Assembly (NCBI RefSeq): GCF_003264855.1
Contig: NZ_NFZS01000006.1
Span: 62,001-126,000 of the forward strand
Origin: Dyella jiangningensis
GTDB lineage: Bacteria > Pseudomonadota > Gammaproteobacteria > Xanthomonadales > Rhodanobacteraceae
Direction of reading: 5' to 3'
Length of the DNA: 64,000 nucleotides
Shown here: positions 1-7,742 of the stretch, one piece after another
Layout: each line of letters starts with the position of its first letter
Position numbering within the stretch: position 1 is the stretch's first letter
Notes under the pieces: generated by a model
Told to the model about the DNA's origin: nothing
What the model saw: only the letters and a program-made list of their open reading frames with translations
Database searches by the model: none
Program-made: the position numbers and the translations under genes

Positions 1-39
1 CAAGAGGAAACACCAGGCGACATCGCCGGCAAGCAGTGA
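1..39 (+). CDS. C-terminal tail of an upstream protein (partial)
   Basis: The first 12 codons read QEETPGDIAGKQ and end in TGA. The stretch is open from the window edge and is followed by an 85-base gap before the next gene, so it is probably the end of a plus-strand gene. Too little is present to name a family. Confidence 0.35.
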   Translation, partial: QEETPGDIAGKQ

Positions 40-124
40 CGGTTGTCGGGAGGGGTGACGAAAGTCACCCCTCTTCGTATCGGCCACTCCCCTAAGATGG
101 CTGCTTCCATCCGGGGAGCTCACC

Positions 125-1480
125 ATGACCACACGCGTTGCCTTCGCGATCGCCGCCGCGCTCGCTCTGCCTGCCGCCCTCGCGGCCGAGGCGCCCGCCG
201 CCAACCACGACGTCACCGTGCTGCACTGCGCGCGCATGGTCGATCCCGCGGCCGGCAAGCTGCTGGGCGAGACCACCGTGGTGATCGAGGGCAATCGGGT
301 CAAGGAGATCAAGAGCGGCAACGCCGACGACAAACCTTATCGCGACGCCGCCAGTGCTGCCGGTGGCCGCTTCACCCAGGTCAGCCTGGCCGATGCCACC
401 TGCATGCCCGGCCTGATCGACTCGCACACGCATCTGTCGTTCGAGACCAGCCCCACCAGCTATTCCGACCAGTTCCGCTGGAACGTCGCCGACTACGCCG
501 TACGCTCCACCGTATTCGCGCGCCGCACGCTGATGGCTGGCTTTACGTCCGTTCGCAACCTGGGCGACGGCAACAACGAGACCATCGCGCTGCGCAACGC
601 GATCAACGCCGGCATCGTGCCAGGCCCGCGCATCTTCACGGCAGGCAAGCCCATCGGCACCACCGGCGGCCACGCCGACCCCACCGACGGCTACCGTTCG
701 GACCTGGCCGGCAACCCGGGCGCGAAGGACGGCGTGATCGACAGCGTCGAAGACGCCTACAAGGCCGTGCGCCAGCACTACAAGGATGGCGTCGACGTCA
801 TCAAGATCATGCCCTCCGGCGGCGTGCTGGATGAAAGCAGCAGCGCCGACAACGCGCAGATGACCATCGAAGAGATCAAGGCCGTGGTCACCGCCGCGCA
901 CGACTACGGTTTCACCGTTGCCGCGCACGCACATGGCGCCGAAGCGATCCGCCGTGCAGTGCTGGCCGGCGTCGACTCCATCGAGCACGGCACCTTCATG
1001 AACGACGAGGACATGAAGCTGATGAAGGAACACGGCACCTGGTACGTGCCCACCATCATCGCCGGCAAGTACGTGCAGGAAATGGCCGCCAAGCCGGGCT
1101 ATTACCCGCCGCAGGTCGCCGCCAAGGCGATGCAGGTGGGCCCGATCATCCAGGCCACCGCGGGCAAGGCCTACAAGGCAGGCGTCAAGATCGCCTTCGG
1201 CACGGACGCGGCGGTGTACCCGCACGGCCAGAACGCCAAGGAATTCGAATACATGGTGCAGGCCGGCATGCCGCCGATGTATGTACTGCAGGCCGCGACC
1301 ACGCATGCCGCCGAGCTGCTGCACAAGAAGGACGAACTGGGCCAGATCGCCGTGGGCCGCCGCGCCGACGTGATCGCGGTACCCGGCAACCCCATCGATG
1401 ACATCACGGCGATGCAGAAGGTGTCGTTCGTGATGAAGGATGGCGTGGTCTACAAGCAGGATGGAAAGGTGGCGATGTAA
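125..1480 (+). CDS. secreted metal-dependent amidohydrolase
   Basis: This 451-residue protein belongs to the amidohydrolase superfamily, close to imidazolonepropionase-like and Xaa-Pro/Xaa-Arg dipeptidase-type members. Residues 1-21 form a signal peptide, so it should act in the periplasm. Metal-ligand candidates are the HxH pair H101/H103 in GLIDSHTHLSFE, K227 as the bridging lysine, H268 or H270, H288, and D361 in FGTDAAVYPHG. The start has a good Shine-Dalgarno (GGGGAG six bases before ATG). The natural substrate, a dipeptide or a cyclic amide, cannot be read from sequence. It stands alone, followed by a long repeat-rich gap. Confidence 0.85.
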   Translation: MTTRVAFAIAAALALPAALAAEAPAANHDVTVLHCARMVDPAAGKLLGETTVVIEGNRVKEIKSGNADDKPYRDAASAAGGRFTQVSLADATCMPGLIDSHTHLSFETSPTSYSDQFRWNVADYAVRSTVFARRTLMAGFTSVRNLGDGNNETIALRNAINAGIVPGPRIFTAGKPIGTTGGHADPTDGYRSDLAGNPGAKDGVIDSVEDAYKAVRQHYKDGVDVIKIMPSGGVLDESSSADNAQMTIEEIKAVVTAAHDYGFTVAAHAHGAEAIRRAVLAGVDSIEHGTFMNDEDMKLMKEHGTWYVPTIIAGKYVQEMAAKPGYYPPQVAAKAMQVGPIIQATAGKAYKAGVKIAFGTDAAVYPHGQNAKEFEYMVQAGMPPMYVLQAATTHAAELLHKKDELGQIAVGRRADVIAVPGNPIDDITAMQKVSFVMKDGVVYKQDGKVAM

Positions 1481-1552
1481 CGCCAGCACCCTGGTTCCTC
1501 GCCCATCCGGGGTGAGGGGTCGGTGCTCGTAGTGTCCCTGCCTACCTGCCGC

Positions 1553-1580
1553 TGTAGGAGCGCACCCTGTGCGCGACCGC
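1553..1580 (+). repeat. single REP-like palindromic element
   Basis: A TGTAGGAGCGCACCCTGTGCGCGA-type copy. The inner GCGCAC...GTGCGC is self-complementary. The same core recurs at more than ten intergenic sites in this window. Confidence 0.75.
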
Positions 1581-1710
1581 CGTTCGCGCCGGTCTTCATT
1601 TCTCGTCGTCCCGGCGTAGGTCGGGACCCAGCAGCGACAGTCTTCGGTTGTCGCGATACCACCAGATTGCTCGCCTGCGACCGAAGAGAGTCCCCGTGGG
1701 ACGGCGGACT

Positions 1711-1948
1711 CCCGCTCGTCTGCCGACGAGCGGGTTACTTCTCTTTGCGTGGCCACGCACGCGCAGGAGCGCGTGCGAACGGCGAAGCCGGCCCGAAGGG
1801 CGGAGGGCAGGACGCCCGGAGTAAAAGAGAAGTAACCAAGAGAAAGGCCACCCCGATGCCGCGCCCCTGCGGGGCGCAGCCGTGAGGTGGGGTGGATCGA
1901 CAGGGCGTCCTGCCCTGACGATCCACTGGCCGGCATCCATGCCGGCCA
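1711..1948. repeat. highly structured intergenic element with serial hairpins
   Basis: Consecutive near-perfect inverted repeats occur here: 1711-1720/1725-1734 (10 bp, loop 4), 1756-1764/1769-1777 (9 bp, loop 4), 1861-1867/1871-1877 (7 bp, loop 3), 1892-1906/1912-1926 (15 bp with one A-A mismatch, loop 5) and 1927-1936/1939-1948 (10 bp, loop 2). A long-range 14-bp perfect repeat, 1733-1746 with 1824-1837 (GGTTACTTCTCTTT and its complement), encloses the second hairpin. From memory, elements with this GGTTACTTCTCTT/AGAGAAGTAACC signature recur in Xanthomonadales genomes, where they are often called as spurious short genes. They could be a mobile repeat or a structured RNA. Confidence 0.65.
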
Positions 1949-2033
1949 CCCTTCGGGCTATTCCACCTCCCGCCTGCGCGCGGCATAGGGGTGGGAAGGT
2001 CAAAGGCCAGAGCTGAAGAGCGAGTCTCTTCTC

Positions 2034-2106
2034 TGTAGGAGCGCACCCAGTACGCGATCGGCATCGACGATGATCGCTGCGGTCGCGCACTGGGTGCGCT
2101 CCTACA
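2034..2106. repeat. paired REP-like elements (REPIN)
   Basis: A forward TGTAGGAGCGCACCCAGTAC copy is followed about 50 bases later by the inverted copy GCGCACTGGGTGCGCTCCTAC. The two outer ends can pair into one long hairpin, the usual REPIN arrangement. Confidence 0.8.
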
Positions 2107-2212
2107 ACGAAACGGCGACCACATCTCTTCAACGCGATGTGCCGCGCAGCGGCACGAGCCGTCACCCAACCCCTGTGTGGCGGTGAGGGGTGGACGATCA
2201 GGCCCCGCAGGG

Positions 2213-2239
2213 GTGCCCGACAGGACGTCGGGCACTTTT
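2213..2239 (+). terminator. terminator-like hairpin in the repeat region
   Basis: GTGCCCGAC (2213-2221), a 5-base loop and GTCGGGCAC (2227-2235) make a perfect 9-bp stem followed by TTTT. It looks like a rho-independent terminator, yet no gene lies just upstream. It may end an unrecognised transcript or simply be part of the repeat. Confidence 0.5.
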
Positions 2240-2353
2240 CGTCCGGGCAGGAGCCCGGTCGAAAAGCCCGGCCGCCCCTCACGGACTGGCTGGGCGCAGC
2301 CCAGGCAGCGCCTCGCGGGGTGCCGTTCTCTTTGGCATTGCCACCTTTACGGT

Positions 2354-2413
2354 GGTTACTTTCTGACGCGAAGCTAATCCCTGTGGGACTTGGGCAAGCA
2401 AGAGAAAGTGACC
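2354..2413. repeat. second, diverged copy of the GGTTACTT inverted-repeat element
   Basis: GGTTACTTTCT at 2354-2364 pairs with AGAAAGTGACC at 2403-2413 with one mismatch, the same end design as the long-range repeat at 1733-1837. The flanks are again GC-rich and palindromic. I take it as a diverged relative of the first element. Confidence 0.5.
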
Positions 2414-2634
2414 CGGGCCGCGGCAGCGGTCCGGAAGCCCGCGGCAGGCGAGCAACCTCGCCAAACCGCGACCAAACCAACGGATGACCCGCTTTGCTGA
2501 AAACCTCCTGGTGGAGTCGTTTCGTCACCGCCCGTTATCGACAGGCATGGGTGGTGGTCAACCCACTTGACCAGCCTGCGGCTGTCGAAAGCGCCTCACG
2601 AAAATGACGAATAGGAAAGACCACCGCGAAAGGC

Positions 2635-2661
2635 GATCGCGCACTGGGTGCGCTCCTACAA
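2635..2661 (-). repeat. single REP-like palindromic element
   Basis: An inverted copy (GATCGCGCACTGGGTGCGCT, then CCTACA) lies about 85 bases before ubiE. No partner copy is next to it. Confidence 0.75.
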
Positions 2662-2745
2662 GGGAAGGCAGCTATGGCGCAAAGGTCCACAGTCTTCCGG
2701 CCGAAGCCCACGTCCGTGAACCCCCCGATCCGCTACCATTGCCGA

Positions 2746-3498
2746 ATGAACGAACAGCCCCAGACCACCCACTTCGGCTTCCGCGACGTCCCCGTCGCCG
2801 AAAAACAGAAGCTCGTCGGCCAGGTATTCACCTCGGTCGCCAGCAGCTACGACCTGATGAACGATCTGATGTCGTTCGGCATCCATCGCCTGTGGAAGCG
2901 CCACTTCGTGGCGGTCAGCGGCGTGCGCCGGGGTGACCGGGTGCTGGATCTGGCCGGTGGCACGGGCGACATCGCCGCGCTGCTCAAGCCGGTGGTGGGC
3001 ACCGAAGGCGAGATCGTGGTGGGCGACATCAATGCCGCCATGCTCAGCGTCGGCCGCGACCGGCTCACCGATCGCGGGCTGGTTTCGGGACTGCGCTGGT
3101 CACAGCTCAATGCCGAATGCCTGCCGTTCCCCGACAACAGCTTCGACGCGGTGACCATGGCCTTCGGCCTGCGCAACGTCACCGACAAGGACAAGGCGCT
3201 CGCCGATATCTGCCGCGTGCTCAAGCCCGGCGGCCGCGCCCTGGTGCTGGAGTTCTCGCGCGTGCAGAGCGATCTCTTCAGCAAGCTCTACGACTTCCAT
3301 TCCTTCAAGGTGCTGCCCAAGCTCGGCCAGCTGTTCGCCGGCGATGCCGACAGCTACCAGTACCTGGCCGAATCGATCCGCAAGCACCCCGACCAGGAAG
3401 CCCTCAAGGGCATGATGGAACGTGCCGGCTTCGGTCGCGTGGACGTACGCAACCTGACCAACGGCATCGTCGCCATCCATCGCGGTTACAAGTTCTGA
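2746..3498 (+). CDS. ubiE: ubiquinone/menaquinone C-methyltransferase UbiE
   Basis: UbiE is the SAM-dependent C-methyltransferase of ubiquinone (and menaquinone) synthesis, acting with the cytoplasmic Ubi complex. The 250 residues match the family length. Family hallmarks are [17 protein letters not shown] at the N terminus, [20 protein letters not shown], the SAM-binding motif [12 protein letters not shown], and [24 protein letters not shown], ending in [12 protein letters not shown] chose the ATG just before [11 protein letters not shown]; an in-frame ATG 24 codons upstream adds residues unlike the family. In many gammaproteobacteria ubiE heads a ubiE-ubiJ-ubiB operon; here ubiJ-ubiB lie about 35 kb away. 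Confidence 0.95.
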   Translation: MNEQPQTTHFGFRDVPVAEKQKLVGQVFTSVASSYDLMNDLMSFGIHRLWKRHFVAVSGVRRGDRVLDLAGGTGDIAALLKPVVGTEGEIVVGDINAAMLSVGRDRLTDRGLVSGLRWSQLNAECLPFPDNSFDAVTMAFGLRNVTDKDKALADICRVLKPGGRALVLEFSRVQSDLFSKLYDFHSFKVLPKLGQLFAGDADSYQYLAESIRKHPDQEALKGMMERAGFGRVDVRNLTNGIVAIHRGYKF

Positions 3499-3585
3499 CC
3501 TTCGCCGCGTGACGGTCGACGGCCGACTGGACAGCCTTTGCTGCTTTCCGGGAGCATGGTCGGGTCACCGCGCCCAGGGAAGGTC

Positions 3586-4224
3586 ATGAGCACCAACGCT
3601 TCGCAACTTGAACGACTGACGTTTTTCTCCGACGCCGTATTCGCCATCGCGATCACGCTGCTGATCATCGAGGTGCACGTGCCGCACCTGGAAACGCGCG
3701 ACGACCAGGCCTATTGGCTGGCGCTGCATGCGTTGCAGCCGAGCTTCATGGGTTTCGTGCTCAGCTTCCTGGTGATCGGCGCCTTGTGGGTGGCGCATCA
3801 CCGGGTGTTCGGGATGCTGGACGACTACAGTCCGTCCATCATGTGGCCGAACATGCTCCTGCTGATGGTGGTGGCCTTCATGCCCTTCGCCACGGCGCTG
3901 ATGAGCTCCAATGCGCTGGCTCGCGTGCCCGAGCTGTTCTACGCGAGCACCTTGCTGGTCGCCGGCCTGCTGCAGCGCCTGTTGTTCGCGCGGGCTTTGC
4001 AAGCGCCGTTTGTCAAACCGGGGATTTCACCGGAGGATGTCGCCGCGACGCGCTGGCGATCGCTGGGCCTGCCGACCGCGGCGGCGATGTCCCTGGTGGC
4101 GGCGTGGTTCGTGCCGGGATGGAACAATTTTCTGCTGCTGGGCATTCCCCTGCTGGTGCGCGCGTATGCTGGGCTCGGTCGCCGCCGTGCCTTGCGCCTG
4201 CAGGCTGTCCCGGCGGCATCCTGA
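3586..4224 (+). CDS. TMEM175-family (DUF1211) membrane protein
   Basis: The 212 residues carry the family signature near the N terminus, RLTFFSDAVFAIAITLLIIE, whose FSD motif marks TMEM175-type potassium channels. About six membrane segments follow, consistent with one bacterial TMEM175 domain repeat unit set. The ATG chosen sits just after an AGGGAAGG ribosome site, 16 codons inside the longest frame. The next gene follows after 16 bases and is probably cotranscribed. Channel activity is known for some relatives only; here it is inferred. Confidence 0.85.
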   Translation: MSTNASQLERLTFFSDAVFAIAITLLIIEVHVPHLETRDDQAYWLALHALQPSFMGFVLSFLVIGALWVAHHRVFGMLDDYSPSIMWPNMLLLMVVAFMPFATALMSSNALARVPELFYASTLLVAGLLQRLLFARALQAPFVKPGISPEDVAATRWRSLGLPTAAAMSLVAAWFVPGWNNFLLLGIPLLVRAYAGLGRRRALRLQAVPAAS

Positions 4225-4240
4225 GGCACCGGACACGTCA

Positions 4241-4900
4241 ATGCCCCGCTATCGCTCGCTTGCCGCCTTCGGCTCCCTGCTTGGCTGGTTCGGCTTGGTG
4301 CTGCAGCTGTGGTACTCGATCCGCATCACCGAGGCCAGGGGCGAAGGCGCACTCGCGGGCGTATGGCTGTACCTGGGCTTCTACACCATTCTCACCAACA
4401 TGCTGGTGGCCAAGGCCCTCGCTGCCGCCGCGCTCGGGCCGGGACATGGTCCGGTGGTGCGCTTCTTTCTGCGGCCGGGCGTCCAGACGGCCATCGCGAT
4501 GAGCATCACCATCGTGAGCCTGATCTACAACCTGATGTTGCGCCAGCTGTGGCATCCGACTGGCGGCTTGTTGCTGGCCGACCTGATCGTGCACGACATC
4601 ATGCCGCCGCTGTACCTCTTGTACTGGTGGATCGCCGTGCCCAAGCAGGGTTTGCAGTGGCCGCAGGTACTGGTGTGGCAGAGCTATCCGGCCGGCTATT
4701 TCTTCTACGTCATGCTGCGCGGTGCGGTGGACGGCTGGTATCCCTACCCGTTCTTCGACGTGAAGGCGCTGGGCTATCCGTGCGTGCTGCTCAACGCCAT
4801 CGCCGTACTGATGGCGTTCGTGGCGGTGGGAATCGTGCTGGTGGCGCTCGGACGGTGGCAGGCGCGTCGCCAACTGGCGGCCGGGCTGCGCACGGCATGA
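4241..4900 (+). CDS. Pr6Pr-family integral membrane protein
   Basis: A 219-residue protein with six predicted membrane segments, resembling the Pr6Pr (FAR-17a/AIG1-like) family: an opening segment with LGWFGLVLQLWYSI, then LYLGFYTILTNMLVAKALA, a central HDIMPPLYLLYWW and a late YPYPFFDVKALGYP. The family has no settled bacterial function; eukaryotic relatives hydrolyse fatty acid esters of hydroxy fatty acids. It follows the TMEM175-like gene by 16 bases. Its TGA at 4898-4900 abuts the stop codon of the convergent GST gene with no spacer. Confidence 0.75.
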   Translation: MPRYRSLAAFGSLLGWFGLVLQLWYSIRITEARGEGALAGVWLYLGFYTILTNMLVAKALAAAALGPGHGPVVRFFLRPGVQTAIAMSITIVSLIYNLMLRQLWHPTGGLLLADLIVHDIMPPLYLLYWWIAVPKQGLQWPQVLVWQSYPAGYFFYVMLRGAVDGWYPYPFFDVKALGYPCVLLNAIAVLMAFVAVGIVLVALGRWQARRQLAAGLRTA

Positions 4901-5584
4901 TCACGCCGTGCGGAAATCCTCGGTGAGCTCGCCGTAGCGCAAGGTCTCCTGCTCGTACTTTTCCTCGCGCCAGCTTTCCTGCAGCGAGGCGTCATACCAG
5001 CGGCGCATCGACGGCAGTGCAAGCAACCGCCGTGCGTAGGCCGCTGCCGGACCGGGCAGCACCAGGCCATAGGTCTGCACGCGAAACGCGACCGGCGCGA
5101 AGAAGGCATCCACGGCCGTAAACGTGTCGCCGGCCAGGAACGGGCCGCCAAACCGATCCAGCCCTTCCGACCAGAGTTCGCCGATGCGATCGATGTCGGC
5201 CTTCAAGGGTGCCCCGATCTCGTGGAGACGCATTCGGATGCCGCAGATCATGCCGCACTGCGTGCGCAGTGCCGCAAAACCGGAATGCATTTCCGCCGAC
5301 GCGCTGCGTGCCCAGGCGCGCGCCACACGATGGGACGGCCAGACGGCCGGATGGTCTTCGGCGAGATACTCGACGATGGCCAGCGAATCCCACACCACCG
5401 CGTCGCCGTCGTGCAGGCAAGGCACGCGGCCGCTGGGTGAAAAGCTCCGGAAGGCGTTACCCATCGGCCCCTGGCCGAACGGCACCAGCTTTTCCTCGAA
5501 CGGAATACCCAGCTCGCTCATCAGCACCCAGGGGCGCAACGACCACGACGAATAGCTCTTGTTGGCGATGTAGAGCGTGGACAC
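4901..5584 (-). CDS. glutathione S-transferase family protein
   Basis: The 227-residue protein has the thioredoxin-fold N domain of a GST (STLYIANKSYSSWSLRPWVLMSELGIPFEE), with the SYSSWSLR stretch as the likely glutathione-activating serine region, then GRVPCLHDGDAVVWDSLAIVEYLAE, the typical glutathione-binding SNAIxEYL-like loop. A helical C domain follows. Translation most likely starts at GTG 5584, which has a clear AAGGAG ribosome site five to six bases upstream; longer versions add residues with no GST similarity. The cupin gene upstream ends 17 bases away, so all three minus genes here may be one operon. Confidence 0.88.
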   Translation of the reverse strand: MSTLYIANKSYSSWSLRPWVLMSELGIPFEEKLVPFGQGPMGNAFRSFSPSGRVPCLHDGDAVVWDSLAIVEYLAEDHPAVWPSHRVARAWARSASAEMHSGFAALRTQCGMICGIRMRLHEIGAPLKADIDRIGELWSEGLDRFGGPFLAGDTFTAVDAFFAPVAFRVQTYGLVLPGPAAAYARRLLALPSMRRWYDASLQESWREEKYEQETLRYGELTEDFRTA

Positions 5585-5601
5585 GGTGCCGCTCCTTCGG
5601 A

Positions 5602-5901
5602 TCAGGTATCGAGGATGAGGAGCGTACCCCGACTTCCCTGCTCCACACTGTGAGGCACGCCTGCCGGCACGACGCACAGTTCGCCACTGCAGAGATGTAC
5701 TTCCTCGCCGTCCAGCCTCAAGCGCAGCTCGCCATCGAGCACCAGCAGGCCTTCCGCGTAGTCATGGCTTTCCTCGGGATAGGCCGCGCCATCCATGCGC
5801 AGCACTTTCAGCCGCGCATCGCCGAACTGCGCAAGCACGCGCGACGACCATGCCTGAGGCAGCTGGCTGGCGACCTCGATGAGATGGCAGGATTTCGTCA
5901 T
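5602..5901 (-). CDS. small cupin-domain protein
   Basis: A 99-residue single-domain cupin. The two conserved cupin blocks are visible as EESHDYAEGLLVLDGELRLRLDG and GELCVVPAGVPHSVEQG, giving one metal-binding beta barrel. Its ATG follows the stop of the EamA gene by one base, so the two are probably translationally coupled. Ligand and reaction are unknown; such cupins often bind or modify a small molecule, which fits its pairing with an exporter. Confidence 0.82.
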   Translation of the reverse strand: MTKSCHLIEVASQLPQAWSSRVLAQFGDARLKVLRMDGAAYPEESHDYAEGLLVLDGELRLRLDGEEVHLCSGELCVVPAGVPHSVEQGSRGTLLILDT

Positions 5902-5902
5902 G

Positions 5903-6820
5903 TCAGCTCTGTTTCGCGGCAGCGCCCACCACCGACGGCGGCGCCGCGCGACGACGCGCGTTGGCCAGCACCACGCCGCCCACCGTGATCGCGCCACCCA
6001 GCAAGGTCAGCAGGGTCGGGCGCTCGCCCAGCCACACCCAACCGATCAGCACCGCGATCGGCGGCGAGAAGTAGATGAAGCTGCTCACCTGCGAGGCCGA
6101 CGCCCGATGCAGGGCCGCATTCCACGCGATGTAGCCGATGAAGGTGGGCGCGATGCCCAGCCACAGCAGCGCGCCGATATGCGAGGCCGGCGCAGTCGCC
6201 AGTGCATGCGGCAAGCCCAGCCCGAACGGCAGCGTGCCAAGGGTGCCGGCGAAGAAGGTGAAGGCGGTGACGCCGATCATGCTGTTGCGGGTGAAGAAGG
6301 GCTTCTGTCCCACGAAAAAGATCGCCGAGGCCAGCACGCTCACCAGCACCAGCGCCGCCATCGGCTCGATCTTCACGTCCTTGCCGCTGGTAAGGACGAC
6401 CAGGACCACGCCCACGAGCGCGACCGCCAGGCCGACCAGCGTACGTGGCGAGAGGCGCTCGCGCAGCCAGATCGCCGACAGCGCCGCCGTGGTGGCCGGC
6501 ACCAGCGAAATGAGGATGGCCGCCGTACCGCTGGCGACGCGGGTTTCGGCCGTGTTGAGGCACAAGTGGTACACGCTCAGACCGATTACCCCCAGGACGG
6601 CCAGCGACAGCCAGTCGCGCCTGGCGGGCAGTGGCACGCGCTTGACCGCAAGCAGCACGGCAAAGCAAAACGAACCGATGGCGAGGCGCGCCAGCGCCAC
6701 CTCGCCGGGGCTGAAGGAGGCCAGCGCGTAGGCAATCGCGGCATAGGCCGACGACCAGGTCAGCAAGGCGACGCCGATATAGGCAAGGGCACGCCCGTCC
6801 AGGCGTTCCTGGGTCTGCAT
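5903..6820 (-). CDS. EamA-family (DMT) transporter
   Basis: The 305-residue protein has ten predicted membrane segments in two EamA repeats (first around [23 protein letters not shown], second around [24 protein letters not shown]), the layout of drug/metabolite exporters such as RhtA and YdcZ relatives. It is divergent from an Lrp/AsnC-type regulator 102 bases away. In such pairs the regulator usually controls the exporter, and the cargo is often an amino acid. Cargo is not shown by sequence. Confidence 0.88.
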   Translation of the reverse strand: MQTQERLDGRALAYIGVALLTWSSAYAAIAYALASFSPGEVALARLAIGSFCFAVLLAVKRVPLPARRDWLSLAVLGVIGLSVYHLCLNTAETRVASGTAAILISLVPATTAALSAIWLRERLSPRTLVGLAVALVGVVLVVLTSGKDVKIEPMAALVLVSVLASAIFFVGQKPFFTRNSMIGVTAFTFFAGTLGTLPFGLGLPHALATAPASHIGALLWLGIAPTFIGYIAWNAALHRASASQVSSFIYFSPPIAVLIGWVWLGERPTLLTLLGGAITVGGVVLANARRRAAPPSVVGAAAKQS

Positions 6821-6922
6821 GGGAAGGATTCCGGTGGGAGAAACGTGCGCATCGTAAGGCGGACCATGCTGCGCATGAATGATGAATCAGCGTACGATGC
6901 CGATGTTTCGCCAACGATCAAA

Positions 6923-7438
6923 ATGTCCATGAACGCAGCGACCTTTGAATCGAAACCGATCTGGGATGCCACCGACTGGCTGTTGCTGGAGGCCCTGCAG
7001 CAGGACGCGCGGCTTGGCTACGCCGAACTGGGCCGCAAGGTGAAGCTTTCCGCGCCCGCCGTGGCCGAGCGCGTGAAGCGCATGGAAGAGGCCGGGGTGA
7101 TCGCCGGCTATCGGGCCGTGGTCAATCCTCGCAAGCTGGGCTACGAAATCGACGCGATGATCCGCCTGCGTTGCGACGGCGGCATCTGCGCGCGCGTGGG
7201 CATGCTGGTGGCCGACATCCCCGAGGTGCTGGACTGCCGCCGTCTGGCCGGCGAGGACTCCGCCCTGCTTCGCGTGGTGGCGATGTCCATCCCCCATCTG
7301 GAAGCCGTGCTGGATCGGTTGCTCAAGATCCACTCGAGCATCAGCACTACGACGCTGGTGGTGCTGCAGACGCCCCACGAAAACCGACCCCTCACGCGCG
7401 TCATGTGGAACGCAGCGCGGACTTTCCTGGACGATTGA
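6923..7438 (+). CDS. Lrp/AsnC-family transcriptional regulator
   Basis: A 171-residue Lrp-type protein with an N-terminal winged helix-turn-helix (DWLLLEALQQDARLGYAELGRKVKLSAPAVAERVKRMEEAGVIAGYRAVVNPRKLG) and a C-terminal RAM effector domain (IPEVLDCRRLAGEDSALLRVVA). It opens with MSMNAATFES; the second ATG, two codons in, is an alternative start. It lies head-to-head with the EamA exporter and cupin and probably senses a small amino-acid-like effector to control them. Confidence 0.9.
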   Translation: MSMNAATFESKPIWDATDWLLLEALQQDARLGYAELGRKVKLSAPAVAERVKRMEEAGVIAGYRAVVNPRKLGYEIDAMIRLRCDGGICARVGMLVADIPEVLDCRRLAGEDSALLRVVAMSIPHLEAVLDRLLKIHSSISTTTLVVLQTPHENRPLTRVMWNAARTFLDD

Positions 7439-7478
7439 TCGCCGCCGCGGGAGCAAGCGGGCCAGCCATCACATTGCT

Positions 7479-7498
7479 TGTGTGAATCCGATCACACA
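7479..7498. promoter_or_regulatory. CRP/Clp-type operator
   Basis: TGTGTGA-ATCCGA-TCACACA has two perfect 7-bp arms six bases apart and contains the full CRP consensus TGTGA-N6-TCACA. In Xanthomonadales this is the recognised site of Clp, the CRP homologue whose DNA binding is inhibited by cyclic di-GMP. It lies 244 bases before the MASE1 gene and 40 bases after the Lrp-type gene. Confidence 0.75.
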
Positions 7499-7505
7499 TC
7501 CAGAC

Positions 7506-7529
7506 ACTGTGCACGCCGAAAGGCACAGT
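7506..7529. promoter_or_regulatory. 7-bp dyad next to the Clp site
   Basis: ACTGTGC (7506-7512) and GCACAGT (7523-7529) are perfect inverted repeats around a 10-base spacer. It could be a second operator, or a weak terminator hairpin of the upstream regulator gene; there is no real T tract. Confidence 0.4.
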
Positions 7530-7742
7530 TATTGCCTTGCTTGTCGATGCAGGAGGTCGCCAGCCAGAGGTCGTTTGGCGCGCCAACCTCAGGCTGCGCA
7601 ACCTCTTGCGCAAGTGGCTGCGCTTCAATTGGGTTAGGATGTTGTGTGCATTGGGGGGCAAGCCGACGACTCGGGGGCCCCATCTGTTCGGTCGGCAGGA
7701 GCGGCGATCGTGAAGGGACGCTCCATCCAGCGGGGGTTGGAT

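Larger units (their letters stand above)
1481..2745. other. 1.26-kb non-coding region filled with repeats and hairpins
   Basis: I find no convincing gene here. Frames open on both strands but lack ribosome sites and family resemblance, and their residues (runs of R, G, P, A) are what GC-rich palindromes yield in any frame. The stretch holds several short GGAGCGCACC-type palindromes, a cluster of hairpins at 1711-1948, a second related element around 2213-2470 and a terminator-like hairpin, each listed separately. Confidence 0.7.
7439..7742. other. 304-base regulatory gap upstream of the MASE1 gene
   Basis: No coding frame is supported here. The stretch is less GC-rich than the surroundings and contains two clear dyads, listed separately: a CRP/Clp-type site and a GTGC-type inverted repeat. 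Confidence 0.6.

Noticed and set aside
1523-1885. Possible 120-residue protein in the repeat region
   Set aside because: It runs through serial hairpins and a REP copy; composition is dictated by the palindromes and no ribosome site is present.
92-1936. Long minus-strand frame opposite the amidohydrolase
   Set aside because: No family match, and the plus-strand amidohydrolase with signal peptide and metal ligands explains the stretch.
2674-2745. Longer UbiE beginning 24 codons upstream
   Set aside because: The extra residues (from MAQRSTVF) do not belong to UbiE and part of the stretch is next to a REP copy.
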